This document shows, in pieces, positions 17,490 to 25,177 of a DNA stretch of 42,403 nucleotides. The DNA is taken from contig JBFXAN010000044.1 in the NCBI GenBank assembly GCA_050184225.1, forward strand, positions 1 to 42,403, read 5' to 3'. Each line of letters begins with the position of its first letter. The first letter of the stretch is position 1. The notes beneath the pieces are model-generated. The model worked only from the letters and a program-made list of their open reading frames with translations. It made no database searches and was not told the origin of the DNA. Origin of the DNA: JBFXAN01 sp050184225. Its GTDB lineage: Bacteria; Chloroflexota; Dehalococcoidia; CAUJGQ01. The position numbers and the translations under genes are program-made.

Positions 17490-18979
17490 CGAATGCCGAC
17501 GAACGCCGGCGCGTGCCGATCATCCAGCTGCCCACCGGCGTGCCGGGCTTCGACGAAGTGCTCGGCGGTGGCCTGCCCGAGTATGCCTTCAATCTGGTCG
17601 CCGGGACGCCCGGCACCGGCAAGACCACCCTCACCCAGCAGGTGATGTTCAACCTGGCCACGCCGGAGCGGCCCGCCCTCCACTTCACTGTGCTGGGCGA
17701 GCCGCCGCTCAAGCTGCTGCGCTACCAGCAACAGTTCAGCTTCTTCGACCCGACCAAGGTCGATCAGAGCATCCACTTCGTCAACCTCAGCCAGGAGGTG
17801 CTGGAGCAGGATCTGGATGCGGTGCTCGACCGCATCGTGCGCGAGGTGGAGCAGCTCAACCCCAGCATCGTCGTCGTCGACTCCTTCCGCACGGTGGTGC
17901 GGGCGGCCGCCTCCAGCAGCGGCGACGGGGGGATGGCGCTGCAAGACTTCCTCCAGCGCCTGGCGCTGCATCTCACGACCTGGCAGGCGACCACCTTCCT
18001 CGTGGGCGAGTACCTGGAGACGGAGATGCAGGACAACCCGGTATTCACGGTGGCCGACGGCATCATCTGGCTCTACCAGAGCGTCGAGCGCAACTCGATC
18101 GTACGCAAGCTCCAGGTGTTGAAGATGCGCGGGCAGGCGCCGCTGCCAGGACTGCACACGATGCGCATCACCGACGCCGGCCTCCAGGTCTTTCCCCGCA
18201 TCATCAAGCGCATCGGCGACGGGGAACGGGCGCGCCCCGACCGGCGCCTCTCGACCGGTGTGGCCGCGCTGGATGAGATGCTGGGCGGAGGTGTGCCGGC
18301 GTGGGACTCAACCCTGGTGGCCGGCCCTTCCGGCTCGGGCAAGTCGGCGTTGGCCAGCCAGTTCATCGCCGCCGGGCTCCGCCAGGGCGAGGCGGGCGTG
18401 ATCGCCGTCTTCGAGGAGCACCCCAAAGAATACCTGGAACGCGCCAAGACCCTCGGCCCAGACCTGGAGGCACAGGTCCGGGCGGGTCGGTTGGAGGTGC
18501 TCTACCTGCGGCCGCTGGACCTCTCGGTGGACGAGGCGCTGCTCGAGATCCAGGGGGCGGTGGCGCGGGTGCAGGCGCAGCGGCTGGTGATCGACTCGCT
18601 CTCCGGCTTCGAGCTGGCGCTGGCGCCCACCTTTCGCGAGGACTTCCGCGAGTCGCTCTATCGGATGGTGGGGGCGCTGACCGGCAGCGGCGTCACGGTG
18701 TTCATGACCGCGGAAGTCGGCATCTCCTTCACCGACTTGAGTTTCAGCGCGAACCTGATCTCGTTCCTGACGGACAACATCATCCTGCAGCGCTACGTCG
18801 AGCTCGACGGCGAGCTGCGCAAGGTACTGGCGGTGGTCAAGATGCGCGGCAGCGGGCACAGCACGGCGCTGTGTCAGTACGAGGTCAGTGACCACGGCCT
18901 GGTTTTGGGCGAGGCGTTGACGGACTACACCGGCATTATTACCGGTGTCGCCCGGCGGCGGGGAGACGGTGGGGGGTAA
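17486..18979 (+). CDS. KaiC-like double-domain ATPase
   Basis: 497 residues with two RecA-like KaiC domains. Domain 1 has GVPGFDEVLGGGLPE, Walker A GTPGTGKT (40-47) and Walker B IVVVDSF (about 128-134). Domain 2 has GVAALDEMLGGGVPAWD, Walker A GPSGSGKS (280-287), Walker B LVIDSL and a KMRGSGHS segment like the KaiC CII end. A Glu-Glu pair, the catalytic pair in KaiC, is visible after the second Walker A (VFEEHPKEYL) but the first domain has GEPP instead. KaiA and KaiB genes are absent, so a clock role is unlikely; KaiC relatives next to PAS kinases usually act in signalling. Start at ATG 17486, RBS GGGGAGGAGG. Confidence 0.9.
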   Translation: MTNADERRRVPIIQLPTGVPGFDEVLGGGLPEYAFNLVAGTPGTGKTTLTQQVMFNLATPERPALHFTVLGEPPLKLLRYQQQFSFFDPTKVDQSIHFVNLSQEVLEQDLDAVLDRIVREVEQLNPSIVVVDSFRTVVRAAASSSGDGGMALQDFLQRLALHLTTWQATTFLVGEYLETEMQDNPVFTVADGIIWLYQSVERNSIVRKLQVLKMRGQAPLPGLHTMRITDAGLQVFPRIIKRIGDGERARPDRRLSTGVAALDEMLGGGVPAWDSTLVAGPSGSGKSALASQFIAAGLRQGEAGVIAVFEEHPKEYLERAKTLGPDLEAQVRAGRLEVLYLRPLDLSVDEALLEIQGAVARVQAQRLVIDSLSGFELALAPTFREDFRESLYRMVGALTGSGVTVFMTAEVGISFTDLSFSANLISFLTDNIILQRYVELDGELRKVLAVVKMRGSGHSTALCQYEVSDHGLVLGEALTDYTGIITGVARRRGDGGG

Positions 18980-18984
18980 GGTTC

Positions 18985-20730
18985 GTGCCGTTGTCAGGAC
19001 GTTCCCCAGGTGAGATTGAGGCGGTTCTCGGTCCGATCGCAGAAGGCTCGCCCCTGGCGCTGGCCGCGACGGAGGGGGAGGCACACCTCGTTCTCTACGC
19101 AAATCCGGCGTTTGGTCGCCTGTGCAGCCGGGCGGTGGCCGGCGTCATCGGCCGGCCGCTGGCCGAGGCCCTGCCGGAGAGCCACGCGCGGGACGCCGAG
19201 GCGCTGCTGGACCGCGTCTACGAGACGGGCGCGGCCAGGCAGGCCGCCGACATCGGGCCGGCTCACATCGAGCCGGGCGGTACGTATGGGTCGTACACCG
19301 TCTGGCCGATCTTCGGCGCAGGGGGCCGGCCGGTAGGACTCCTGGTGCAGGTGAGCGATACCACCGACCAGGTGCGCGCCGATGAGCGTGCCGCGGCGGC
19401 CACAACCGAGATCCGCGACGTGAACCAGCGGCTGCTGGTCGCCGGGCTGGACGCCCAGGAGCAGGCGGAGACCCAGACCGCGCTCAATGCGGCCCTGCGC
19501 GCGACCACCGAGGCACTGCGTCAATCCGAAAAACGATACCGAAGGTTGTTCGATTCGATTGACGAGGGCTTCTGTGTCATCGAGAAAGTCGACGGCGACG
19601 CGGGCCGGCCATTGGATTTCCGTTACCTCGAAGCCAACCCGGCATTCGCGGCGCAATCCGGCGTGGGAGATGTGGTCGGGAAAACCATTCGGCAAGCGTT
19701 TCCGGGAGAACCGGAGGAGTGGTTCGAGACGTACGACGCCATTCTCAGAACCGGCGAGCCGAGACGGTTCGAACGCGGTCTCGTGACGCAAGGGCGCGTG
19801 TTGGAACTCTACGCCTTTCGCGTCGAAGACGAAACGCATGGCCGCGTTGCCGTTATTTTCCAGGACATCACCGAGCGCAAGCGGACCGAGGAGGCGTTGC
19901 AGGAGCAGATGCAGGTGCACGTCATCCTCAACACCGCCCTGCGTGAGACCGCCGAAGTCCGTGACCAGGCGCTGGCCGATACCCAGGCGGCGCTGCGCGT
20001 GCGCGATGACTTTCTGGGGTCGATCTCACACGACCTGCGCACCCCCTTAAGCAGCATCAAAGGACTGACCCAGCTGCTCACTCGGCAGGCCGGCCGCTCT
20101 GCCACGCTCGACAGCGCCCAGCTGGCCCCGATCCTGACCACGATCGATGCCGCTACCCGCAAGATGGCGACGATGATCGACGAACTGCTCGACGTCACGC
20201 GTCTCAATGCGGGCCAGATCCTTGAACTCGACCGCCAGCCGACGGACCTGGTGCCGCTGGTGCAGGCGGCCGTCGCCGAGTGTCAGCGGACCACGGACGA
20301 GCACCGCGTGGTGATCAGCACCGTGGTGCCGGCACTTGTGGGGGAATGGGATGCGGTGCGGCTCGACCGGGTTGTCGCAAACCTCCTGTCCAACGCCGTC
20401 AAGTACAGTCCCCAGGGCGGCACGATCACCGTCATGGTCATGGCCGAGACGACGGGCGCCGATGCCTGGGCGACGTTCACGGTCCAGGATAGAGGGGTGG
20501 GTGTCTCCGCGACCGACCTGCCTCATATCTTCGACCGCTTCCATCGTGGCGCCAACGTCAGCGGTCATATTGGTGGTATCGGCATCGGCCTGGCCGGCTG
20601 CAAGCAGATAGTCGAGCAGCACGGCGGTGGTATCGCCGTAGCCAGTGAGGAGGGTGTGGGCACGACGGTGACCGTCAGACTTCCCTGCGACTCGCCGGAT
20701 GAACCTCCGAGAGCGGTGGTTGAGTCATGA
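18985..20730 (+). CDS. PAS-domain sensor histidine kinase
   Basis: 581 residues without membrane helices, so probably cytoplasmic. PAS 1 is at about 15-130, PAS 2 at about 183-298 (YRRLFDSIDEGFCVIEKVDG to VAVIFQDITERKR), separated by a coiled-coil-like helix. The kinase core follows: H box SISHDLRTPL with phospho-acceptor His349, N box NLLSNAVKYSPQGG, G1 DRGVGV, F box FDRF and G2 GIGIGLAG. The GTG at 18985 starts 5 bases after the KaiC-like stop. No response regulator follows; its partner must be elsewhere, or the KaiC-like protein is the direct partner. Confidence 0.92.
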   Translation: MPLSGRSPGEIEAVLGPIAEGSPLALAATEGEAHLVLYANPAFGRLCSRAVAGVIGRPLAEALPESHARDAEALLDRVYETGAARQAADIGPAHIEPGGTYGSYTVWPIFGAGGRPVGLLVQVSDTTDQVRADERAAAATTEIRDVNQRLLVAGLDAQEQAETQTALNAALRATTEALRQSEKRYRRLFDSIDEGFCVIEKVDGDAGRPLDFRYLEANPAFAAQSGVGDVVGKTIRQAFPGEPEEWFETYDAILRTGEPRRFERGLVTQGRVLELYAFRVEDETHGRVAVIFQDITERKRTEEALQEQMQVHVILNTALRETAEVRDQALADTQAALRVRDDFLGSISHDLRTPLSSIKGLTQLLTRQAGRSATLDSAQLAPILTTIDAATRKMATMIDELLDVTRLNAGQILELDRQPTDLVPLVQAAVAECQRTTDEHRVVISTVVPALVGEWDAVRLDRVVANLLSNAVKYSPQGGTITVMVMAETTGADAWATFTVQDRGVGVSATDLPHIFDRFHRGANVSGHIGGIGIGLAGCKQIVEQHGGGIAVASEEGVGTTVTVRLPCDSPDEPPRAVVES

Positions 20731-20827
20731 AGGAATGCATCATGGCCGCGTACGAGCCAGACCATTCACAATATTGCGATCAGGCCCGGACCGAGGATTG
20801 CCCCATTTCAGATTCGACCGGGGCGCT

Positions 20828-20904
20828 TGGTACCGCGTACGGGATTCGAACCCGTGATCTCCACCTTGAAAGGGTGGCGTCCTAGGCCTCTAGACGAACG
20901 CGGC
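20828..20904 (-). tRNA. tRNA-Glu (anticodon UUC)
   Basis: On the minus strand the sequence folds as a complete cloverleaf: acceptor 5' GCCGCGT, D arm GTCTAGAGGCCTAGGAC, anticodon arm CCACC-CTTTCAA-GGTGG with anticodon TTC, T arm ACGGGTTCGAATCCCGT, 3' acceptor ACGCGGT, discriminator A and an encoded CCA (20828-20830). The first acceptor pair would be G1-U72. It lies convergent to the histidine kinase gene. Confidence 0.97.
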
Positions 20905-21014
20905 GTGCTTTCAGTATAGCGGATCGATTGCTCCAATCGATGCCGCTCGGCATGCGCTTTGCAATCCTGAACGCCCTCGGTTTCTCCCGCACCGTCAACT
21001 TGGCGGTCAAACCT

Positions 21015-21317
21015 TCAGCGTGGAACCCGCTGCTCAAGCCACGCCTTCAGCGAAGCTTGGCTCTCCGCCGATGGTCGCCCGGCCAGCAGCCCTTCCACGC
21101 TGATGTCCTCGTCCAGGTCCGTCCAGTGAATTCCCTGCCCCCGGCCGATCAGCCGGAAATTGTTCCGCTCTGTCTCGGTCCCGTGCACCAACCGCGGAAA
21201 CCATGTCAGCGGCACTGAGAGCGTCCGCCCGTCGCTGAGTGCCACACGCAGCTCATTCTCCGTTACTTCCGCCGCCGTCGCGTCTGGTACCTCCATCTCA
21301 ACCGTCGAAGAAGCCAT
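21015..21317 (-). CDS. DUF2442-domain protein
   Basis: 100 residues. The pattern ELRVALSDGRTLSVPLTWFPRL, then RNNFRLIGRGQGIHWTDLDEDISVEGLLAG is that of DUF2442 proteins, which are usually encoded directly after a DUF4160 gene; such pairs are often listed as toxin-antitoxin-like, but the mechanism is not established. I use the ATG at 21317, preceded by GGAGGCG. It overlaps the 3' end of the DUF4160 reading frame by 20 bp, the usual arrangement. The partner is interrupted by a stop codon. Confidence 0.85.
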   Translation of the reverse strand: MASSTVEMEVPDATAAEVTENELRVALSDGRTLSVPLTWFPRLVHGTETERNNFRLIGRGQGIHWTDLDEDISVEGLLAGRPSAESQASLKAWLEQRVPR

Positions 21318-21534
21318 GCCACGCCTCCAAGAGCTCACCTTGATGCGTCGTCACCAGTCGCTCGACCTCCCGCAGCTCGGCCGCCCGGAACCCAGTGTTG
21401 CGCTACACATGCACCGGATCTAGCCATAGCTTCGCCTCATTATCGCCTCGTTCGACGTGTACATGCGGCGGCTCAACCCGGTCACCCGAATAGAAGAACA
21501 TCCGATATGGACCACGCCGCATGACTGTCGGCAT
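21298..21534 (-). pseudogene. DUF4160 gene interrupted by an in-frame amber codon
   Basis: From the ATG at 21534 the frame reads MPTVMRRGPYRMFFYSGDRV, EPPHVHVERGDNEAKLWLDP, VHV and then TAG at 21403-21405; the same frame continues RNTGFRAAELREVERLV to AWHGFFDG and a normal TGA at 21298. This is the complete DUF4160 pattern (PHVHVERG, AKLWLDP, N-x-GF, EL-x-x-x-x-LV, W-x-x-FF) with one stop in the middle. A single C-to-T change of CAG would explain it. Without readthrough only 43 residues are made, losing the helical C-terminal half. Read as a recent inactivation, a sequencing error or, less likely, suppression. Confidence 0.8.
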
Positions 21535-21604
21535 GGATACCTCGCTGCTCGTTCTGATCCGTCCAGCGCCCGAACGCCCTGATCGTCGGCTGCACCGGCC
21601 AGCG

Positions 21605-21850
21605 TTACTCGGCTGCTATCTCGCTGTGTTCGTGACCACAGGCGGCGCAGAAGGTCACATAGCCGAACGTGCTCTCACCGGATGGTTCGCGGTACCACCG
21701 ACCCGTGCTGCGGATGTAGCGGACTCCGGCCGCGCCACACGACGGGCAGGACCGGATGCCGCCCGGCGCTGATCCGTAGTTTGTGTGCCCATTCCTGGAT
21801 GGTTTCGCGGTCAGCGCAGGTTCGGCACGCGGGCCAAAGGGATCGTCCAT
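21605..21850 (-). CDS. Small zinc-ribbon protein
   Basis: 81 residues in the longest reading; the true start may lie downstream. Two cysteine pairs, CPSCG near residue 35 and CAACGHEH near residue 68, flank a basic/aromatic stretch (RYIRSTGRWYRE), as expected of a single treble-clef or ribbon zinc site. Not assigned to a named family. It lies between the DUF4160 remnant and a Nudix-like gene on the same strand. Confidence 0.5.
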   Translation of the reverse strand: MDDPFGPRAEPALTAKPSRNGHTNYGSAPGGIRSCPSCGAAGVRYIRSTGRWYREPSGESTFGYVTFCAACGHEHSEIAAE

Positions 21851-21910
21851 GTGCGTTGCTCCATGATGCCGGCGAGCCCGACGAAGGTGCGACTTCCGGC
21901 CATTCGGACG

Positions 21911-22300
21911 CTAGGTGTCCATGAACGCCTTCAGCTCATCCAGCATCATCTTGGGTGCGAAGGGCAGCGTCAGCAGCTGCGAGCCGGGCGTCCACTCCCA
22001 GCCGACGTGCGCCAGGGTCAGCCGCGGCGAGCCGCCAAGATGCCGCGCGAGCACGAGTTTGCCCACCGGCCCCGCCTCGCCATCGATTGGGCGGTCGAGG
22101 AAGCCGCTGATCGCGACCTCCATCCCCGTTTGCTCGCGAATGCGACGCACCAGCGTCGTTTCATCGTCCAGGTCCGGTTGCTCGATCGCGAGCGCCGGAA
22201 ACTCCACCACGCCCGGCTCGGTTTCGAGCAGGAAGACCACCGTCGCCGCACCGATCGTACTGACGAGAAAGAGATGAACGCTGGTGTCTTGCTCTCCCAC
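21911..22300 (-). CDS. Degenerate Nudix-like protein
   Basis: 129 residues from a GTG at 22300 (GAGG upstream). The segment FPALAIEQPDLDDETTLVRR followed by IREQTGMEV resembles the helix-loop-helix of a Nudix box (x-REL-x-EE-x-GU), but the catalytic REUXEE glutamates are mostly missing (IREQTG instead of LREETG), and the leading Gly-rich part is absent. It may be a non-hydrolytic Nudix fold used as a ligand sensor. C-terminal half WEWTPGSQLLTLPFAPKMML is unassigned. It overlaps a membrane-protein frame upstream. Confidence 0.5.
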   Translation of the reverse strand: MGEQDTSVHLFLVSTIGAATVVFLLETEPGVVEFPALAIEQPDLDDETTLVRRIREQTGMEVAISGFLDRPIDGEAGPVGKLVLARHLGGSPRLTLAHVGWEWTPGSQLLTLPFAPKMMLDELKAFMDT

Positions 22301-22701
22301 AATTCTGCCTCTGGCACCGGGATCGGACGGCGCTGGTGAATCAACGAGGACGCCTGACGAGGGCGAGGGCGAAGTCTACCGTCCCATGGCAGGAGCGCCG
22401 CCGCGTAGAGCAGGATCATGCCCAGTCCGAACGCCGCATGGCCTCGACCATGCGGCGCGGCCACGACCAGGGCGGCCGCGGTTATCGCTGCGCCGAGCCA
22501 GGGCAGGATCGACCATGATGTGGCTCGAACCGTCGATGCCACGAGTGCCAGACCCACCACACTACCGAGCGAGATCGCGATCAGATCTGCGTGCGCGAGT
22601 CCGAACAAGCGGGCCATGAGGACGGCGATGCAGCCCGCCGTCAGGGCCGGAGCGCTGAATCGGAGCACCCACCACCACACGTCACACCCCCGCCGCGCCA
22701 C
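22018..22701 (-). CDS. Small membrane protein with four predicted helices; 3' part overlaps the Nudix-like gene
   Basis: Residues 1-105 look like a genuine membrane protein: hydrophobic stretches at about 9-30, 38-58, 64-84 and 89-104. After residue 105 the reading frame becomes Arg/Ser-rich and runs for 283 bp over the Nudix-like gene in another frame, so the true gene probably ends, or is frameshifted, near 22300-22390. The listed start is a GTG at 22701; a TATACT hexamer at 22703-22708 just upstream would put the transcription start at or after this codon, so a later start or a leaderless message is possible. No family recognised. Confidence 0.4.
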   Translation of the reverse strand: MARRGCDVWWWVLRFSAPALTAGCIAVLMARLFGLAHADLIAISLGSVVGLALVASTVRATSWSILPWLGAAITAAALVVAAPHGRGHAAFGLGMILLYAAALLPWDGRLRPRPRQASSLIHQRRPIPVPEAELWESKTPAFISFSSVRSVRRRWSSCSKPSRAWWSFRRSRSSNRTWTMKRRWCVAFASKRGWRSRSAASSTAQSMARRGRWANSCSRGILAARRG

Positions 22702-22773
22702 CAGTATAGCGGTCCGTGGGCGATGAGACAGTAGCCGGCCGGTACCACGGGCATCCGGCCGGCGTCTGCGACG

Positions 22774-23736
22774 CTACGCCGATGCGGCGGCCGGACGCGC
22801 GCGGCCGGGGATGTCGAGGTCGACCGGAGGCGGCGCCGGGTTCTCGACACCCGACATCAACTGCGCCGGAACAATCCGCTGCAGCTCGTCGAGCGTCCAG
22901 GTCCCCTCCTTGAAGATCGTGCGATAGGGCGTCGGGTGGTAGAGGAGCGACACCGTACCGCCGGAGACGGCGAAGATCTGCCCATTGATGTTCCAGGCGT
23001 CGTCCGTGCAGAGATAGGCGACCATCGGCGCAACCTGTTCGGGCCGGCGCTCTGCCTGCTGCGCAGCGGCGGGATTGGTGGCGATGCCCCGCGCCGAACG
23101 CGCTTCCCGCGCCGACTGCGGTACGGTCGCCGTCATCCGGGTTTGGGCGCCGGGGGAGATCGAGTTGCAGGTGACGCCGTACCGTCCCAGATCGCGGGCG
23201 ATGACGCGGGTGAAGCCGGCGATGCCCGCTTTGGCGGCGCCGTAGTTCGCCTGCCCCGAGCTGCCGCGCAATCCCGACCCGGAGGTGAAGGTGATGATCC
23301 GGCCGGAACGCTGCTGGCGCATGATGATCGAGGCTGGCTTCGTCGTCGTGAAGTGCCCCTTGAGGTGGACGGCGACGACGTTGTCCCATTCCTCTTCGGT
23401 CATGTTGAAGACCATCCGGTCGCGGAGAATACCGGCGACGTTGACGACGATGTCGAGGCGCCCGAACTCATCCAGCGCCTGCTTGATCATCGTCTCGCCG
23501 CCCTCCATCGTAGCGACGCTGTCAAAGTTTGGCACCGCCTGCCCGCCGGCCGCGCGGATCTCGGCCGCGACCTCAGCCGCCGGATCGTCGCTCGGCTGGC
23601 TGCCGTCGACGGCGACGCCGTAGTCGTTGACGACCACCCGCGCGCCCTCCGAGGCGAGCAAGAGCGATACACCCCGACCGATCCCGCGGCCGCCGCCGGT
23701 GACGACTGCCACCTTCCCCTCAAGCGCGTTCCCCAT
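22774..23736 (-). CDS. Short-chain dehydrogenase with C-terminal extension (hydroxyacyl-CoA/steroid dehydrogenase type)
   Basis: 320 residues, about 70 longer than ordinary SDRs. Cofactor motif TGGGRGIG, then VVNDYGVAVDGSQPSDDPA, an insert typical of the dehydrogenase part of multifunctional beta-oxidation enzymes and their bacterial relatives, NVAGILRD, serine in TFTSGSGLRG, and YGAAKAG (Y-x3-K). The C-terminal part after residue 245 (HPTPYRTIFKEGTWTLDELQ) is shared by that group. Probably oxidises a 3-hydroxyacyl-CoA or steroid-like alcohol. GGAGG lies 5 bases before ATG 23736; an ATG directly before it (23739) is less well spaced. Confidence 0.88.
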   Translation of the reverse strand: MGNALEGKVAVVTGGGRGIGRGVSLLLASEGARVVVNDYGVAVDGSQPSDDPAAEVAAEIRAAGGQAVPNFDSVATMEGGETMIKQALDEFGRLDIVVNVAGILRDRMVFNMTEEEWDNVVAVHLKGHFTTTKPASIIMRQQRSGRIITFTSGSGLRGSSGQANYGAAKAGIAGFTRVIARDLGRYGVTCNSISPGAQTRMTATVPQSAREARSARGIATNPAAAQQAERRPEQVAPMVAYLCTDDAWNINGQIFAVSGGTVSLLYHPTPYRTIFKEGTWTLDELQRIVPAQLMSGVENPAPPPVDLDIPGRARPAAASA

Positions 23737-23881
23737 CATGTCCTCCGTCTGTCATATGTGTTCGTGCGGCCACATCCTACGTCTGACAGATGCAAGCGGC
23801 AACGCCGCCGGAAGCGGGACGGAGGTGAGGCGACGGCTGGTCTTGAGCGGGCCGTCCGTCGCACAGGGAATGGCGGGTCGT

Positions 23882-24043
23882 TCAGAGATTGATGATGCCG
23901 CCCCGGCGTAGCTCGACGAAGGCGATCAGGACGATCGCCATCCCGGCGAGGGAGAAGCGGGACAGTGGCCCTTTGACGTTGAAGATCTCGAGCAGGCCCA
24001 GGACGAGGGCGGTGAGCAGGAGCAGCTTGTCGGTCTGAGTCAT
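23882..24043 (-). CDS. 53-residue membrane protein
   Basis: ATG at 24043 to TGA at 23882. It begins MTQTDKLLLLTALVLGLLEI and holds a second hydrophobic stretch, FSLAGMAIVLIAFVEL, before a basic tail RRGGIINL, giving two short membrane helices with a positive loop and tail. Codon use is GC-rich and consistent with coding. No family assigned. A GC-rich hairpin (24067-24096) precedes it. Confidence 0.55.
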   Translation of the reverse strand: MTQTDKLLLLTALVLGLLEIFNVKGPLSRFSLAGMAIVLIAFVELRRGGIINL

Positions 24044-24344
24044 GGCGCTATGCTCCACATGCAGAACGGCCGAGGAAGGTTTCCCCTCCTCGGCCGCCCG
24101 TTGGTCTGACGTCGCCGCCGAACTGCTCCCGGACCCGAGGGTCGGTTCACCCCGAAGGGCGACGGCGCGGGAACCGGTGTCAACGCGTGTTCAGGGACGC
24201 TCTCCCGGCACTTCCGCCCGACTTCGCCTGACAACAAGACGATACCCGAGGCGGTGGCGGTTGTCGAGATATGATCCGGTCAAGCTGTGCACTTGACCAT
24301 GTGTTATCCGGTCTTGCCGGGTGGTTATGGTGGTTCGTTCCGGC
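24044..24344. other. Non-coding stretch between two minus-strand genes
   Basis: About 300 bp without a gene I can support. It contains the hairpin at 24067-24096 and short open frames on the plus strand whose products are Arg/Pro-rich and look like chance. No promoter could be fixed with confidence. Confidence 0.4.
24067..24096. terminator. GC-rich hairpin, possible terminator
   Basis: CGGCCGAGGA and TCCTCGGCCG form a perfect 10-bp stem around a 10-base loop. No T-run follows on either strand, so it is a terminator-like structure only. It lies just upstream of the 53-residue membrane protein gene and downstream of the methyltransferase on the minus strand. Confidence 0.45.
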
Positions 24345-25103
24345 TTATATCGCCGACATGCCGGGCTTTCTCGCCGAGAGGACGTGTATCGGATATCGAC
24401 CCTCGCCACGGGCGTCCATCACCGGCCACAGCGACCGCTCCAAACCCTCTAACCGAATGGCGGCGACCTCTTCAAAACCGGCCGCGCGGGCAAACACTTC
24501 GATCTCGGCGAGGCTTCGCAGGGTGGTGATGGGCAGCGGCGCGCCGGCCATCTCGCGATAGCGCGTGACCATCGCGCTGTGGTCGAACGGCAGCGCCCCG
24601 GTCCGCGGGTCCCGCATCTCGTCCACCCACCAGAGACACTCAAACGCAACGATCCGGCCGCCCGGCCGCAACAGTGCCAGCCAACCGGCCAGCGCCGCCG
24701 CGGGGTCGAGCAGCGTCCAGAGGAGGAAGCGGCTGGCGACGACATCGAACCTGTCTGGCGGGAACGGTGGTGCGTGCGCATCGCCGGAGAGGAAGGTGGG
24801 CGGCAACGCCGGCGGTGGTGATGGCGCGATCGCCTGAGCGATCCGCAGCATGCCCTCGGCGCGATCGATGCCGGTCGATCGATGGCCGAGCGCGGCACAG
24901 AGCCATGCTAGATCGCCCGGACCAGTACCCACGTCGAGCACGTCACGAGGCGGCACGGGCAGCAGATCCCGGATCGCCGGCAACCAAGCGGCGCGTTCGG
25001 CTTCAAGCGCATCCGGCGGGCGCTCGTTATACCCGTCGGCGCGCTCACTCCAGAAGCCGGCGATCCGATCGAGGGAATCACGATGCGAGATGGGTGTGGT
25101 CAT
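24345..25103 (-). CDS. Class I SAM-dependent methyltransferase
   Basis: 252 residues. Motif I DVLDVGTGPGDLAWL, acidic end of beta-2 in STGIDRAEGML, motif II FLSGDAHAPPFPPDRFDVV and motif III LLRPGGRIVAFE are visible; the C-terminal half has the WWVDEMRDPRTGALPF insert. Acceptor unknown. It is the third gene of a run with an iron-siderophore-type binding protein 74 bp upstream, an arrangement often seen for methyltransferases near metal-uptake genes, but the tie is positional only. Confidence 0.87.
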   Translation of the reverse strand: MTTPISHRDSLDRIAGFWSERADGYNERPPDALEAERAAWLPAIRDLLPVPPRDVLDVGTGPGDLAWLCAALGHRSTGIDRAEGMLRIAQAIAPSPPPALPPTFLSGDAHAPPFPPDRFDVVASRFLLWTLLDPAAALAGWLALLRPGGRIVAFECLWWVDEMRDPRTGALPFDHSAMVTRYREMAGAPLPITTLRSLAEIEVFARAAGFEEVAAIRLEGLERSLWPVMDARGEGRYPIHVLSARKPGMSAI

Positions 25104-25177
25104 GCTGCTTCCTTCATCCGTGATCTGACGGCGTGATGGACGGCTGCTCTCAGTGCGTCGTGCATCGACCGGCCGTG

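Noticed and set aside
17486..18979. Circadian-clock KaiC
   Set aside because: No kaiA or kaiB, and one domain lacks the catalytic Glu pair; a KaiC-like signalling ATPase fits better.
20727..20885. Short frame beginning ATGA at the histidine kinase stop and running through the antisense of tRNA-Glu
   Set aside because: Although the overlap looks like translational coupling, the product has no recognisable domain and half of it is antisense tRNA.
24042..24296. Plus-strand 84-codon frame in the intergenic region
   Set aside because: Low-complexity Arg-rich product, no ribosome binding site, and it crosses the hairpin.
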